Positions 1-5,371 of a stretch of 5,371 nucleotides of DNA are shown piece by piece (position 1 is the first letter of the stretch; each line of letters opens with the position of its first letter). The stretch is from Rhodospirillaceae bacterium (lineage in GTDB: Bacteria > Pseudomonadota > Alphaproteobacteria > UBA7887): assembly GCA_002712985.1 (NCBI GenBank), contig PAVD01000016.1, positions 5,538 through 10,908 of the forward strand. Reading direction: 5' to 3'. Both the position numbers and the translations under genes were made by a program. Under the pieces are notes generated by a model, which saw only the letters and a list, made by a program, of their open reading frames with translations, was not told where the DNA came from and made no database searches.

Positions 1-315
1 CGCATTCTTTTGGAGAATGAAAAGGCAAAAAAACTTACTCTAGAACGAAAAATATTGTCTCTTTGGAACACCTTGCAAAGAACAGACGGTCAAATATCAT
101 CCATTAAGTCTTCTGTGGCCGCCAATGAAGTGGCATTACAGGGCGTTCGACGAGAGGTCGAGGTAGGAACCAGAACAACTCTCCATTTATTGGATGCCGA
201 AAAAGAGTATGTCCAAGCGCTGGCAAGTCTTGTTTCGGCAGCCCACGATAAAACACGTTCACACTTTTTATTGATGTTGGAATGTGGGATTCTCAGCGAT
301 GCTTTCCGCAATTAA
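1..315 (+). CDS. TolC-family outer-membrane efflux protein, C-terminal fragment (5' end outside the window)
   Basis: The reading frame is open from the first base, so this is the last 104 residues of a longer gene; the TTG at position 10 is only an internal leucine codon. The fragment has the features of the final helical hairpin of TolC-type proteins: a long Lys/Glu-rich helix at the start, then an EVALQGVRREVEVGTRT stretch (fragment residues 43-59) and LLDAEKEY (63-70), followed by a helix ending in a Leu-rich segment and CGIL. The sequence VGTRT followed shortly by LLDAE is characteristic of this family. TolC homotrimers form the outer-membrane and periplasmic channel of type I secretion systems and tripartite drug or metal efflux pumps. 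Which system this one serves cannot be seen, because its partners must lie upstream. It ends 127 bases before the next gene and is probably a separate transcription unit. Confidence 0.85.
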   Translation, partial: RILLENEKAKKLTLERKILSLWNTLQRTDGQISSIKSSVAANEVALQGVRREVEVGTRTTLHLLDAEKEYVQALASLVSAAHDKTRSHFLLMLECGILSDAFRN

Positions 316-347
316 GGAATTTGGCCGGATATTTTGTTAGTAAAAGT

Positions 348-369
348 ATCTGATTCGTCGAATAAAGAT
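348..369. repeat. Imperfect inverted repeat in the leader upstream of the dehydrogenase/liv operon, possible operator
   Basis: Two perfect arms, ATTCG (353-357) and CGAAT (359-363), flank a single T. Outside them a second pair, ATCT (348-351) and AGAT (366-369), continues the symmetry with one unmatched base on the left and two on the right. The repeat lies 33 bases after the TolC-family stop codon and 74 bases before the dehydrogenase start. It is AT-rich and is not followed by a T-run, so it does not look like an intrinsic terminator. A regulator binding site is possible, but no regulator gene is present in the window. Short AT-rich palindromes also arise by chance. Confidence 0.35.
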
Positions 370-395
370 GCTTAGGATATTAGCCGATAATGAAT

Positions 396-404
396 TTATA
401 TAAC
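396..404 (+). promoter_or_regulatory. Candidate -10 region for the dehydrogenase/liv operon
   Basis: The stretch TTATATAAC contains two -10-like hexamers, TTATAT (396-401) and TATAAC (399-404), in the most AT-rich part of the gap. It lies about 40 bases ahead of the first gene of the operon. The best -35 candidate at a usable distance is TTAGGA (372-377), which matches the TTGACA consensus poorly. A promoter somewhere in 316-442 is expected because the upstream gene appears unrelated, but this exact placement is weak. Confidence 0.25.
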
Positions 405-442
405 ATTAGCGTTACGATTAACTCGAAATTTGGAAGGCTCAA

Positions 443-1243
443 ATGACTGGCAGGCTTGAAGGGAAAACAGCGCTAGTTGTCGGTGCGGGTTCCATCGGTC
501 CCGGTTGGGGGAACGGTAAGGCCAGCGCTGTCCTGTTTGCGCGAGAAGGAGCGAGTATATTTGCGGTTGATATTAATTCAGATTCGGTCAAGGAGACACA
601 ATCAATAATAGAAAATGAGGGGGGGTCATGTAGCACCTGTACCGCTGATGCCGTTAATTCGGTTGATGTAGAGCGAATGGTGGCAGCTTGTGTTTCCGAG
701 TATGGACGTTTGGATATACTGCAAAACAATGTTGGAGGTTCTGTCCCAGGTGGTGTTGTTGATATGCCCGAGCATGTGTGGGATGCAAACATCGATCTGA
801 ATCTCAAAAGTGCATTCTTATGCTGTAAGTATGCGGTGCCAAAGATGCTTGAAGGGGGCGGTGGTGCAATAGTGAATATTTCATCGGTGGCTGGAATGCG
901 TTACCTCGATCGAGATATGATTGCATATCATGCTGCAAAAGGCGGTTTGATGGTATTTACGCGAGCAATTGCGCTAAAGTATGCCCGCCAGGGCTTACGG
1001 GCCAATACCATTTGTCCAGGTTTGATGAATACGCCGCTGGTGGCCTCCCGTATCGCAAGTCAATATGGAGATGGAGATACCGAGAAAATGATTGCAGAGC
1101 GTGATGCGATGTGCCCTTCAGGGAAAATGGGTGACGCGTGGGACGTTGCTTATGCGTCTCTTTATCTAGCGTCGGAAGAAGCTAAATACGTTAATGGAAC
1201 AGAGCTGGTGGTAGATGGTGGTCTAACAGCTCGGTGCGTCTAA
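443..1243 (+). CDS. Classical short-chain dehydrogenase/reductase (SDR), probably NAD-dependent
   Basis: This 266-residue cytoplasmic Rossmann-fold oxidoreductase has the normal length for a classical SDR. It has a glycine-rich cofactor loop at residues 13-27, an acidic residue after strand beta-2 (D43, which usually favours NAD over NADP), NNVGG at 95-99 in place of the usual NNAG, and the catalytic tetrad N120, S148, Y162 and K166 (YHAAK). The CPG at 191-193 and the VVDGG near the C-terminus (256-260) are also typical. The family interconverts secondary alcohols and ketones; the substrate cannot be read from the sequence. The start is supported by GGAAGG at 432-437, five bases ahead of the ATG. 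The glycine loop is about five residues longer than usual (GAGSIGPGWGNG). It is the first gene of the apparent operon, and its stop lies 10 bases before livH, suggesting that it acts on whatever the transporter imports. Confidence 0.88.
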   Translation: MTGRLEGKTALVVGAGSIGPGWGNGKASAVLFAREGASIFAVDINSDSVKETQSIIENEGGSCSTCTADAVNSVDVERMVAACVSEYGRLDILQNNVGGSVPGGVVDMPEHVWDANIDLNLKSAFLCCKYAVPKMLEGGGGAIVNISSVAGMRYLDRDMIAYHAAKGGLMVFTRAIALKYARQGLRANTICPGLMNTPLVASRIASQYGDGDTEKMIAERDAMCPSGKMGDAWDVAYASLYLASEEAKYVNGTELVVDGGLTARCV

Positions 1244-1253
1244 AGTATAAACT

Positions 1254-2126
1254 GTGTTTGAGCACCAACTTTTTTTAAACGCGGTTTTGTCGGGCCTTTT
1301 GTTGGGAGGATTCTACGCCTCAGTCAGCATTGGCTTAACTCTTTCCTTTGGACGGCTGAATATTGTCAATATAGCCCATCCGGCCTTTGTAATCGTCGGC
1401 TCTTACGCAGCTTACATCATTAATGTTAACTGGGGCTTAGATCCAATTCTTGGCGGTGTGCTATGCATGCCATTGTTTTTCTTGGCAGGTGTAGCGTTAT
1501 ACCGATTTTATAATGTCTGTTTTGAAGCGCGCGGGGACGAAGCATTGAGAGGATTGGCTTTTTTCTTCGGGATTATGTTTGTTATAGAAGTGGGATTGAT
1601 CATTGTTTTTGGAGTTGATTACCGTTTAGTAGACACTTTCTACTCCGGCCAGACAATCGGATATGGTTCAGTAAGCGTGCCACTAAGGATGCTTGCTCCG
1701 TTCATTACTGCTGTCGTCCTAACTCTGGGTATTCAGTTGTTTCTTTCAAGGACCTTTGTCGGCCGCGCCATTAGTGCGGTGGCTCAGGACGAATTGGCTG
1801 TCCGGCTAATGGCGATTAATCCAATTCGGATTAAACAAATCGCTTTTGGCTTGGCTATTATGACCGCGAGCGTGGCTGGTGCTTTATTAATTGTAATTGG
1901 TCCCGTCGAGCCCTCCATGGGGCGTCAATATATTGGTCGTATTTTCGCTATAGTTGTCTTGGGGGGAATGGGAAGTGTCCCTGGTACTTTATTAGCCGCA
2001 TTAATACTTGGCGTGGCTGAAAGTTTGACGGCTACATTCTATGGACCGTCGTGGTCTCCCGCCGTTGCATTCGGTCTATTGCTCATTGCGTTGACTTTCA
2101 GGCCGCAAGGGCTTTTCGGGCGTTAG
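1254..2126 (+). CDS. livH: Branched-chain amino acid type ABC transporter permease, LivH family
   Basis: This 290-residue integral inner-membrane protein is one of the two permeases of a HAAT-type importer. Hydrophobic segments lie at about residues 9-31, 36-56, 63-85, 98-121, 144-165, 194-218, 227-257 and 265-283. Family landmarks are LLGGFYASVSIGLTLSFG followed by NIVNIAHPAF (36-45, where many LivH proteins have AHG), the cytoplasmic coupling loop GRAISAVAQDELAVRLMAIN (170-189) that contacts the ATPases, and the C-terminal FRPQGLFGR. The start is a GTG. An in-frame TAA at 1248-1250 rules out anything longer, and the next usable codon would cut into the first membrane segment. No clear Shine-Dalgarno sequence precedes it, so translation probably depends on ribosomes finishing the dehydrogenase gene. 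The substrate may be an amino acid or another carboxylate; the family covers both. Confidence 0.93.
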   Translation: MFEHQLFLNAVLSGLLLGGFYASVSIGLTLSFGRLNIVNIAHPAFVIVGSYAAYIINVNWGLDPILGGVLCMPLFFLAGVALYRFYNVCFEARGDEALRGLAFFFGIMFVIEVGLIIVFGVDYRLVDTFYSGQTIGYGSVSVPLRMLAPFITAVVLTLGIQLFLSRTFVGRAISAVAQDELAVRLMAINPIRIKQIAFGLAIMTASVAGALLIVIGPVEPSMGRQYIGRIFAIVVLGGMGSVPGTLLAALILGVAESLTATFYGPSWSPAVAFGLLLIALTFRPQGLFGR

Positions 2127-2129
2127 GCA

Positions 2130-3071
2130 ATGAAGAATTTACGATTTATTGCAGGCCTGATTATTCTAGTCCTGATAGGATTCATCGCTACTCAATTGCC
2201 GGTCAACGAGTACTATTTTTTCGCTGGTTATGTCGTCCTTCAATTCGTTGTTTTAGCTACAGCATGGAATATTCTCGGTGGGTACGCCGGGTATGTGAAT
2301 TTTGGGAGTGCGGGTTTTTTTGCCATTGGAGTTTATAGTTCTATCGCCTTATTAAAATTATTTAATTTTCCGTTGCCAATACTAATTGTTTCGGGTGCAA
2401 TTTTTGCTGGGCTCGTAGGACTAGCAACTGGATACTTAACCCTGCGCTTGCGCGGAGTATATTTTGCTATTGCCACGCTTGCATTAGCAATTGTTCTCGA
2501 AACGCTTGTCAGCAACTGGAGTTTTGTCGGCGGGGCTGCAGGGACATTTGTTATGCGACCCAAGGATACGTTGTTCTTTGATAGCTATGTAAAATTCTTA
2601 TTCGTTGTTATGCTGGCAATGGTTGCGGCAGCAATTTTAATTGCTCGGACGATAGAGCGGTCGTCGCTGGGTAGAGGGTTGCGGGCCATCCGAGACGAAG
2701 AATTGGCAGCGGAGTGTATGGGGGTTCCAACGTTAAGGTTGAAACTTATAGCTACCACTATAAGTGGCGCGTTAATGGGAGCTGCCGGCGCTCCGTTCTC
2801 GTATTATGTTACTTATGTTGATCCGCCGTCCGCTTTCAATCTTTCATTTGCGGTAAATGCTGTGGCGATGCCTTTGATAGGAGGTACGGCTACTTGGATT
2901 GGTCCAGTTGTAGGCGCACTCCTGCTTGCCACTATCCAACAAATCGCGACTGTTACAATCTCTTCGGAACTCAATCTTTTAATTGTTGGTATAATGCTGA
3001 TTGTTTTTGTCGTGTTGGCCCCGGACGGACTCGTTGGATTGGCGCGCCGTGTATTTAGGCGTGGGAGATAG
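2130..3071 (+). CDS. livM: Branched-chain amino acid type ABC transporter permease, LivM family
   Basis: This is the second inner-membrane permease, 313 residues, which pairs with LivH to form the transport channel. Diagnostic stretches are WNILGGYAGYVNFGSAGFFA (46-65), LRLRGVYFAIATLALA (105-120), GGAAG at 134-138, and the cytoplasmic coupling segment GRGLRAIRDEELAAECMGVP (181-200). A hydrophobic C-terminal helix follows, ending in APDGLVGLARR. A hydrophobic segment at about 6-22 precedes the core, and a positively charged tail (RRVFRRGR) ends the protein on the expected cytoplasmic side. The ATG lies only three bases after the livH stop, without a good ribosome binding site (TAGG at 2124-2127 is too close), so translation is probably coupled to livH. 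No residue is visibly broken. Confidence 0.94.
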   Translation: MKNLRFIAGLIILVLIGFIATQLPVNEYYFFAGYVVLQFVVLATAWNILGGYAGYVNFGSAGFFAIGVYSSIALLKLFNFPLPILIVSGAIFAGLVGLATGYLTLRLRGVYFAIATLALAIVLETLVSNWSFVGGAAGTFVMRPKDTLFFDSYVKFLFVVMLAMVAAAILIARTIERSSLGRGLRAIRDEELAAECMGVPTLRLKLIATTISGALMGAAGAPFSYYVTYVDPPSAFNLSFAVNAVAMPLIGGTATWIGPVVGALLLATIQQIATVTISSELNLLIVGIMLIVFVVLAPDGLVGLARRVFRRGR

Positions 3072-3076
3072 CACTT

Positions 3077-3793
3077 ATGGAATTTCTGCTTGAGGCTGTG
3101 TCGGTTACCAAACGCTTTGGGGGCTTTACTGCCCTAGACGAACTTGATATTTCGATATCCGATGGAGAGCGGTTGGGTCTTATCGGTCCCAACGGATCAG
3201 GCAAGACTACCTTCATAAACTGCGTTTCCGGTGCATTAAAAAACGATAGTGGTGCCATAAAGTTTCAAGGTGGTGAGATTTCAAAGCTAGCGGCACACAA
3301 ACGTATTCGTCTCGGTATTGCGCGAAGTTTCCAGATCCCGAAACCCTTTAAGAGTATGACGGTGCGCGAAAATTTGCTTATTCCCTATGAGTTTGGGGTC
3401 CAAGCACTCAAATCAAACGCGGCTAAAACGCCCGACGAAGTACTTTCTCTTATGGGTCTAAACGGAAAATCGGACGAAAATGTGGGAAACTTGACACAGG
3501 TTGAGCTTCGCAAGCTCGAACTTGCAAGGGCGGTTGCTGCTGATCCAAAACTTCTCATCTCTGATGAGGCCATGGCGGGTCTTTCAGGTGCTGAAGTCGA
3601 TGATATTCTCGAGATTCTTTTTTTGCTGAATGAAAGAGGCATTACGATAATCATGATTGAACACATCATGCGCGCCGTGATGGAGTTTTCTGACCGAATA
3701 GTGGTTTTAGATGCTGGGAAAAAGATAGCAGATGGAAAACCAAAAGCTATCGCGCAGAATGTCCGAGTTCAACAGGCATACCTTGGGGTTTAA
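3077..3793 (+). CDS. livG: Branched-chain amino acid type ABC transporter ATP-binding protein, LivG family, with degenerate signature
   Basis: This cytoplasmic ATPase of 238 residues powers import together with LivF. It has Walker A GPNGSGKTT (37-45), Q-loop Q86 (ARSFQIPKPF), Walker B LLISDE (159-164, with S162 where a hydrophobic residue is usual), a D-loop region AGLS (167-170), H-loop H196, and the C-terminal AYLGV tail typical of LivG/LivF proteins. The ABC signature, normally LSGGQ, reads LTQVE (139-143), lacks both glycines, and leads into LRKLELARAVA. LivG proteins often have a loosened signature here, and I recall relatives of the type LTxxxRKRLELARAL, so this is probably a functional subfamily trait. 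The start follows GGGAG at 3063-3067 with a nine-base spacer, five bases after the livM stop. The 3' end overlaps livF. Confidence 0.92.
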   Translation: MEFLLEAVSVTKRFGGFTALDELDISISDGERLGLIGPNGSGKTTFINCVSGALKNDSGAIKFQGGEISKLAAHKRIRLGIARSFQIPKPFKSMTVRENLLIPYEFGVQALKSNAAKTPDEVLSLMGLNGKSDENVGNLTQVELRKLELARAVAADPKLLISDEAMAGLSGAEVDDILEILFLLNERGITIIMIEHIMRAVMEFSDRIVVLDAGKKIADGKPKAIAQNVRVQQAYLGV

Positions 3794-4514
3794 GCTAACC
3801 ATAGAACGTTTGTCAGCCGGATACGGCGCTGCACGGATTCTGCATGGAATTTCGCTTTATCTGAAGCAGGGTGAAACGGTGGTGCTATTAGGGTCCAACG
3901 GCAACGGGAAGTCTACTCTAATAAAATCCGTCATGGGTCTAGTTCGACCAACCGCCGGCAAGATCTTTCTCGAGGAAGAAGGTGAACTATATAACCTTTT
4001 AGATCACCCAACCGAGGCGATTGTCGACATGGGTATTGCGTTGGTGCCGGAAGGTCGTCGCCTCTTTCCTACCCTGACGGTTCGTGAGAACTTGCTACTG
4101 GGTGCATATAGGCGCGCGGCGCGGAAAGAAAGAGTCCAAAATCTTGAGTTTTGTCTACAAGCCTTTCCCGCGTTGGCAGATCGGCAAAGGCAATTGGCTG
4201 GCAGCATGAGTGGTGGAGAACAACAGATGGTGGCGCTCGCGAGAGCATTCATGTCTAGACCAAAAATCCTTATCGTTGACGAGCCATCTGTGGGTCTCTC
4301 ACCAATTATGGTTAAACAAGTGATATCGAAAATAGAGGAGTTGAAGGCTGTCCATGGTTTGACTGTTTTGATGGCCGAACAGAATTTTAACCAAGCAATC
4401 GGTATAGCTGATAGAGGCTATCTGATGGTCCAGGGAGAAGTAGCTTTTGAAGGTAAAACTGCTGCCGACCTTCTAAATAACGACTTTATCAAACAGGCTT
4501 ATCTGGGTGGATAA
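3783..4514 (+). CDS. livF: Branched-chain amino acid type ABC transporter ATP-binding protein, LivF family (start uncertain)
   Basis: This is the second ATPase subunit, 243 residues from the TTG chosen here. It has Walker A GSNGNGKST (37-45), PEGRRLFP (89-96) in which E90 takes the Q-loop position as is usual for LivF, signature MSGGE (142-146), Walker B ILIVDE (162-167), GLSP (171-174), and AEQN (198-201) with Q200 in the H-loop position, again common in LivF. It ends in AYLGG. LivF proteins normally begin a few residues before the LSAGYG motif; the TTG gives nine residues ahead of it and an 11-base overlap with livG, with AGG at 3774-3776 as a weak ribosome binding site. In-frame ATGs at 3759 and 3732 would add 8 or 17 residues and lengthen the overlap to 35 or 62 bases. 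The segment between Walker A and PEGRR (about 60-84) is a few residues longer than in many relatives. Confidence 0.92.
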   Translation: MGFKLTIERLSAGYGAARILHGISLYLKQGETVVLLGSNGNGKSTLIKSVMGLVRPTAGKIFLEEEGELYNLLDHPTEAIVDMGIALVPEGRRLFPTLTVRENLLLGAYRRAARKERVQNLEFCLQAFPALADRQRQLAGSMSGGEQQMVALARAFMSRPKILIVDEPSVGLSPIMVKQVISKIEELKAVHGLTVLMAEQNFNQAIGIADRGYLMVQGEVAFEGKTAADLLNNDFIKQAYLGG

Positions 4515-4537
4515 GAACAGGACGACCGTGACAATGG
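4515..4537. other. Short convergent intergenic gap without a convincing terminator
   Basis: Only 23 bases separate the stop codons of livF (+) and the hydrolase (-). A tiny hairpin, TGAC (4529-4532) with GTCA (4537-4540), is possible, and it competes with GACC (4524-4527) and GGTC (4536-4539). Neither is GC-rich or followed by a T-run on the + strand. The two transcripts may therefore overlap at their 3' ends. Confidence 0.3.
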
Positions 4538-5326
4538 TCATTGGGTTTGTAAAAAATTGGTTAATTCCTCGTTAAAACGTTTGGATTGTTCCACGTTGAG
4601 CATATGCGAGGCATTATCTATTACAATCATCTCCGATTCTTTTATATGTCTGTGTATGATTTGAGATGCGGAGGGTGGTGTGCTCGGATCATCGCTGCCG
4701 ACGAGAATTAGGGTCGGCGCAGTTACTCTATCTAGAGCGTTAAGTTGGTTCAGGGTTTTAATCGCCTGCCCGCAGCCTGCAAATCCTTTGGCAGGTGTGG
4801 TTTGAATCATTTCGATTATGCGTTCGACTTCTCTTTTACTGTTTGTTCGATAAGAACTCGTAAACCAACGGTCGACGGTTACCTCTGCTAGACTAGCCAT
4901 GCCATCTTTTTGTGCCGCCTCTATCCTCTCATCCCATACTGGAGCCATTTGAGAGGCCATCTGGCAGGCGGTTGCACAGAGAGTTAAGCTCAACAATTTC
5001 TCTGAATGGTTCGCCGCGAACAACTGACCGATCATTCCGCCCATGGATAGTCCAATAAAATGCGTTTCAGCGATGTTGAGTTCTGCGAGTAGGGCAACAA
5101 CATCGTCGACTAATAGTGCAATACTGTACGGGCCTTCCGTGACGTCAGTGGTGCCATGGCCACGGGTATCGTAGCGAAGTACACGATAATTCTCTTTAAG
5201 TACATCGATCTGCGGCCACCACATATGTCGATTTGCGGCTAAACTATGACTTAAAGTTACAACTGGGGCATCTTCGGGACCGTCTATATCGTATCCAATC
5301 GAAATACTATTTGCTTGAATTTGCAT
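4538..5326 (-). CDS. Alpha/beta hydrolase resembling 3-oxoadipate enol-lactonase (PcaD-like)
   Basis: This 262-residue cytoplasmic alpha/beta-hydrolase-fold enzyme has no signal peptide. It has SHSLAANRHMW (26-36, oxyanion-hole region), RYDTRGHGTT (51-60), nucleophile elbow GLSMGG with S94 (92-97), the acid D213 in GSDDPSTPP (210-218), and the base H241 in ASHMLNVEQ (239-247). The lid region contains RWFT (153-156) and GFAGC (181-185), which also occur in 3-oxoadipate enol-lactonases. PcaD hydrolyses 3-oxoadipate enol-lactone to 3-oxoadipate in the beta-ketoadipate pathway of aromatic breakdown. No other gene of that pathway is in the window, and many PcaD-like hydrolases act on other esters or lactones, so the exact reaction is open. 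The start is firm: GGAGGG lies five bases before the ATG. It converges on the liv operon and is transcribed separately, so any functional link is only by proximity. Confidence 0.88.
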   Translation of the reverse strand: MQIQANSISIGYDIDGPEDAPVVTLSHSLAANRHMWWPQIDVLKENYRVLRYDTRGHGTTDVTEGPYSIALLVDDVVALLAELNIAETHFIGLSMGGMIGQLFAANHSEKLLSLTLCATACQMASQMAPVWDERIEAAQKDGMASLAEVTVDRWFTSSYRTNSKREVERIIEMIQTTPAKGFAGCGQAIKTLNQLNALDRVTAPTLILVGSDDPSTPPSASQIIHRHIKESEMIVIDNASHMLNVEQSKRFNEELTNFLQTQ

Positions 5327-5331
5327 TAAAT

Positions 5332-5344
5332 CCCTCCGATGGAG
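5332..5344 (-). promoter_or_regulatory. Ribosome binding site of the hydrolase gene, partly within a small hairpin
   Basis: On the minus strand GGAGGG (5337 down to 5332) is a near-perfect Shine-Dalgarno sequence five bases before the ATG, and it fixes the start. Just ahead of it, CTCC (5344-5341) can pair with the first four bases GGAG (5337-5334) across a three-base ATC loop. The four-pair stem is short and may be only weakly stable. The remaining leader, to 5371, shows no promoter that I can recognise. Confidence 0.6.
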
Positions 5345-5371
5345 TTTGCGTCTTACTGGATGTACAGATTT

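Noticed and set aside
10..315. A complete 101-residue gene starting at TTG position 10
   Set aside because: The frame stays open to base 1 and the sequence matches only the C-terminal end of TolC-family proteins, so it is a gene cut by the window edge.
327..381. Seven-base direct repeat GGATATT at 327-333 and 375-381
   Set aside because: It is too short and AT-rich to separate from chance, and the flanks do not match further.
439..807. Minus-strand open frame of 122 codons opposite the dehydrogenase
   Set aside because: It lies inside a well-supported SDR gene, its translation resembles no family I know, and no ribosome binding site supports it.
2051..2338. Plus-strand open frame of 95 codons across the livH/livM junction
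   Set aside because: It overlaps two clear permease genes in another frame and its translation, rich in Arg, Cys and Trp, looks like a frame shadow.
3385..3669. Minus-strand open frame of 94 codons opposite livG
   Set aside because: It is rich in Ser and Arg as expected from reading a real gene backwards, and it has no start signal or recognisable motif.
4540..4560. ATTGG direct repeat and A-run at the 3' end of the hydrolase gene, considered as part of a terminator
   Set aside because: The repeats are direct and not inverted, so no stem forms, and the A-run lies within the coding sequence.

Overview
The window reads as an ordinary metabolic and transport region from a Gram-negative bacterium. 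The cut-off first gene is the C-terminal part of a TolC-type outer-membrane efflux protein, which needs an outer membrane. The other proteins resemble those of proteobacteria, perhaps an alphaproteobacterium from water or soil, but that lineage is a judgement from protein style and not a computed placement. Base composition looks moderate and even across the window. I see no insertion sequence, phage gene, CRISPR array, tRNA or rRNA.

Layout. Positions 1-315 (+) hold the end of the TolC-family gene. Positions 316-442 are a 127-base AT-rich gap with an imperfect inverted repeat (348-369) and a weak promoter candidate near 396-404. From 443 to 4514 (+) five genes are packed head to tail with gaps of 10, 3 and 5 bases and one overlap, so they are probably one operon: an NAD-dependent short-chain dehydrogenase, then the permeases LivH and LivM and the ATPases LivG and LivF of a branched-chain amino acid type (HAAT) ABC importer. 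After 23 bases comes a convergent gene (4538-5326, -) for an alpha/beta hydrolase resembling 3-oxoadipate enol-lactonase (PcaD). The last 45 bases are its leader.

How they may work together. The LivHMGF core moves a small amino- or carboxylate-bearing molecule across the inner membrane, fed by a periplasmic binding protein (LivJ/LivK type) that is not in the window. The dehydrogenase translated just before it and the nearby hydrolase suggest, as inference only, that the substrate is an organic acid or aromatic breakdown product rather than necessarily leucine, isoleucine or valine. No gene here fixes the substrate.

The most interesting points are: a LivG without a recognisable ABC signature, paired with a LivF whose Q-loop and H-loop residues are replaced, so that all deviations would fall in the same composite ATP site; an enlarged glycine-rich loop in the dehydrogenase; and the inverted repeat upstream of the operon. 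I found no clear sign of a wholly new system.
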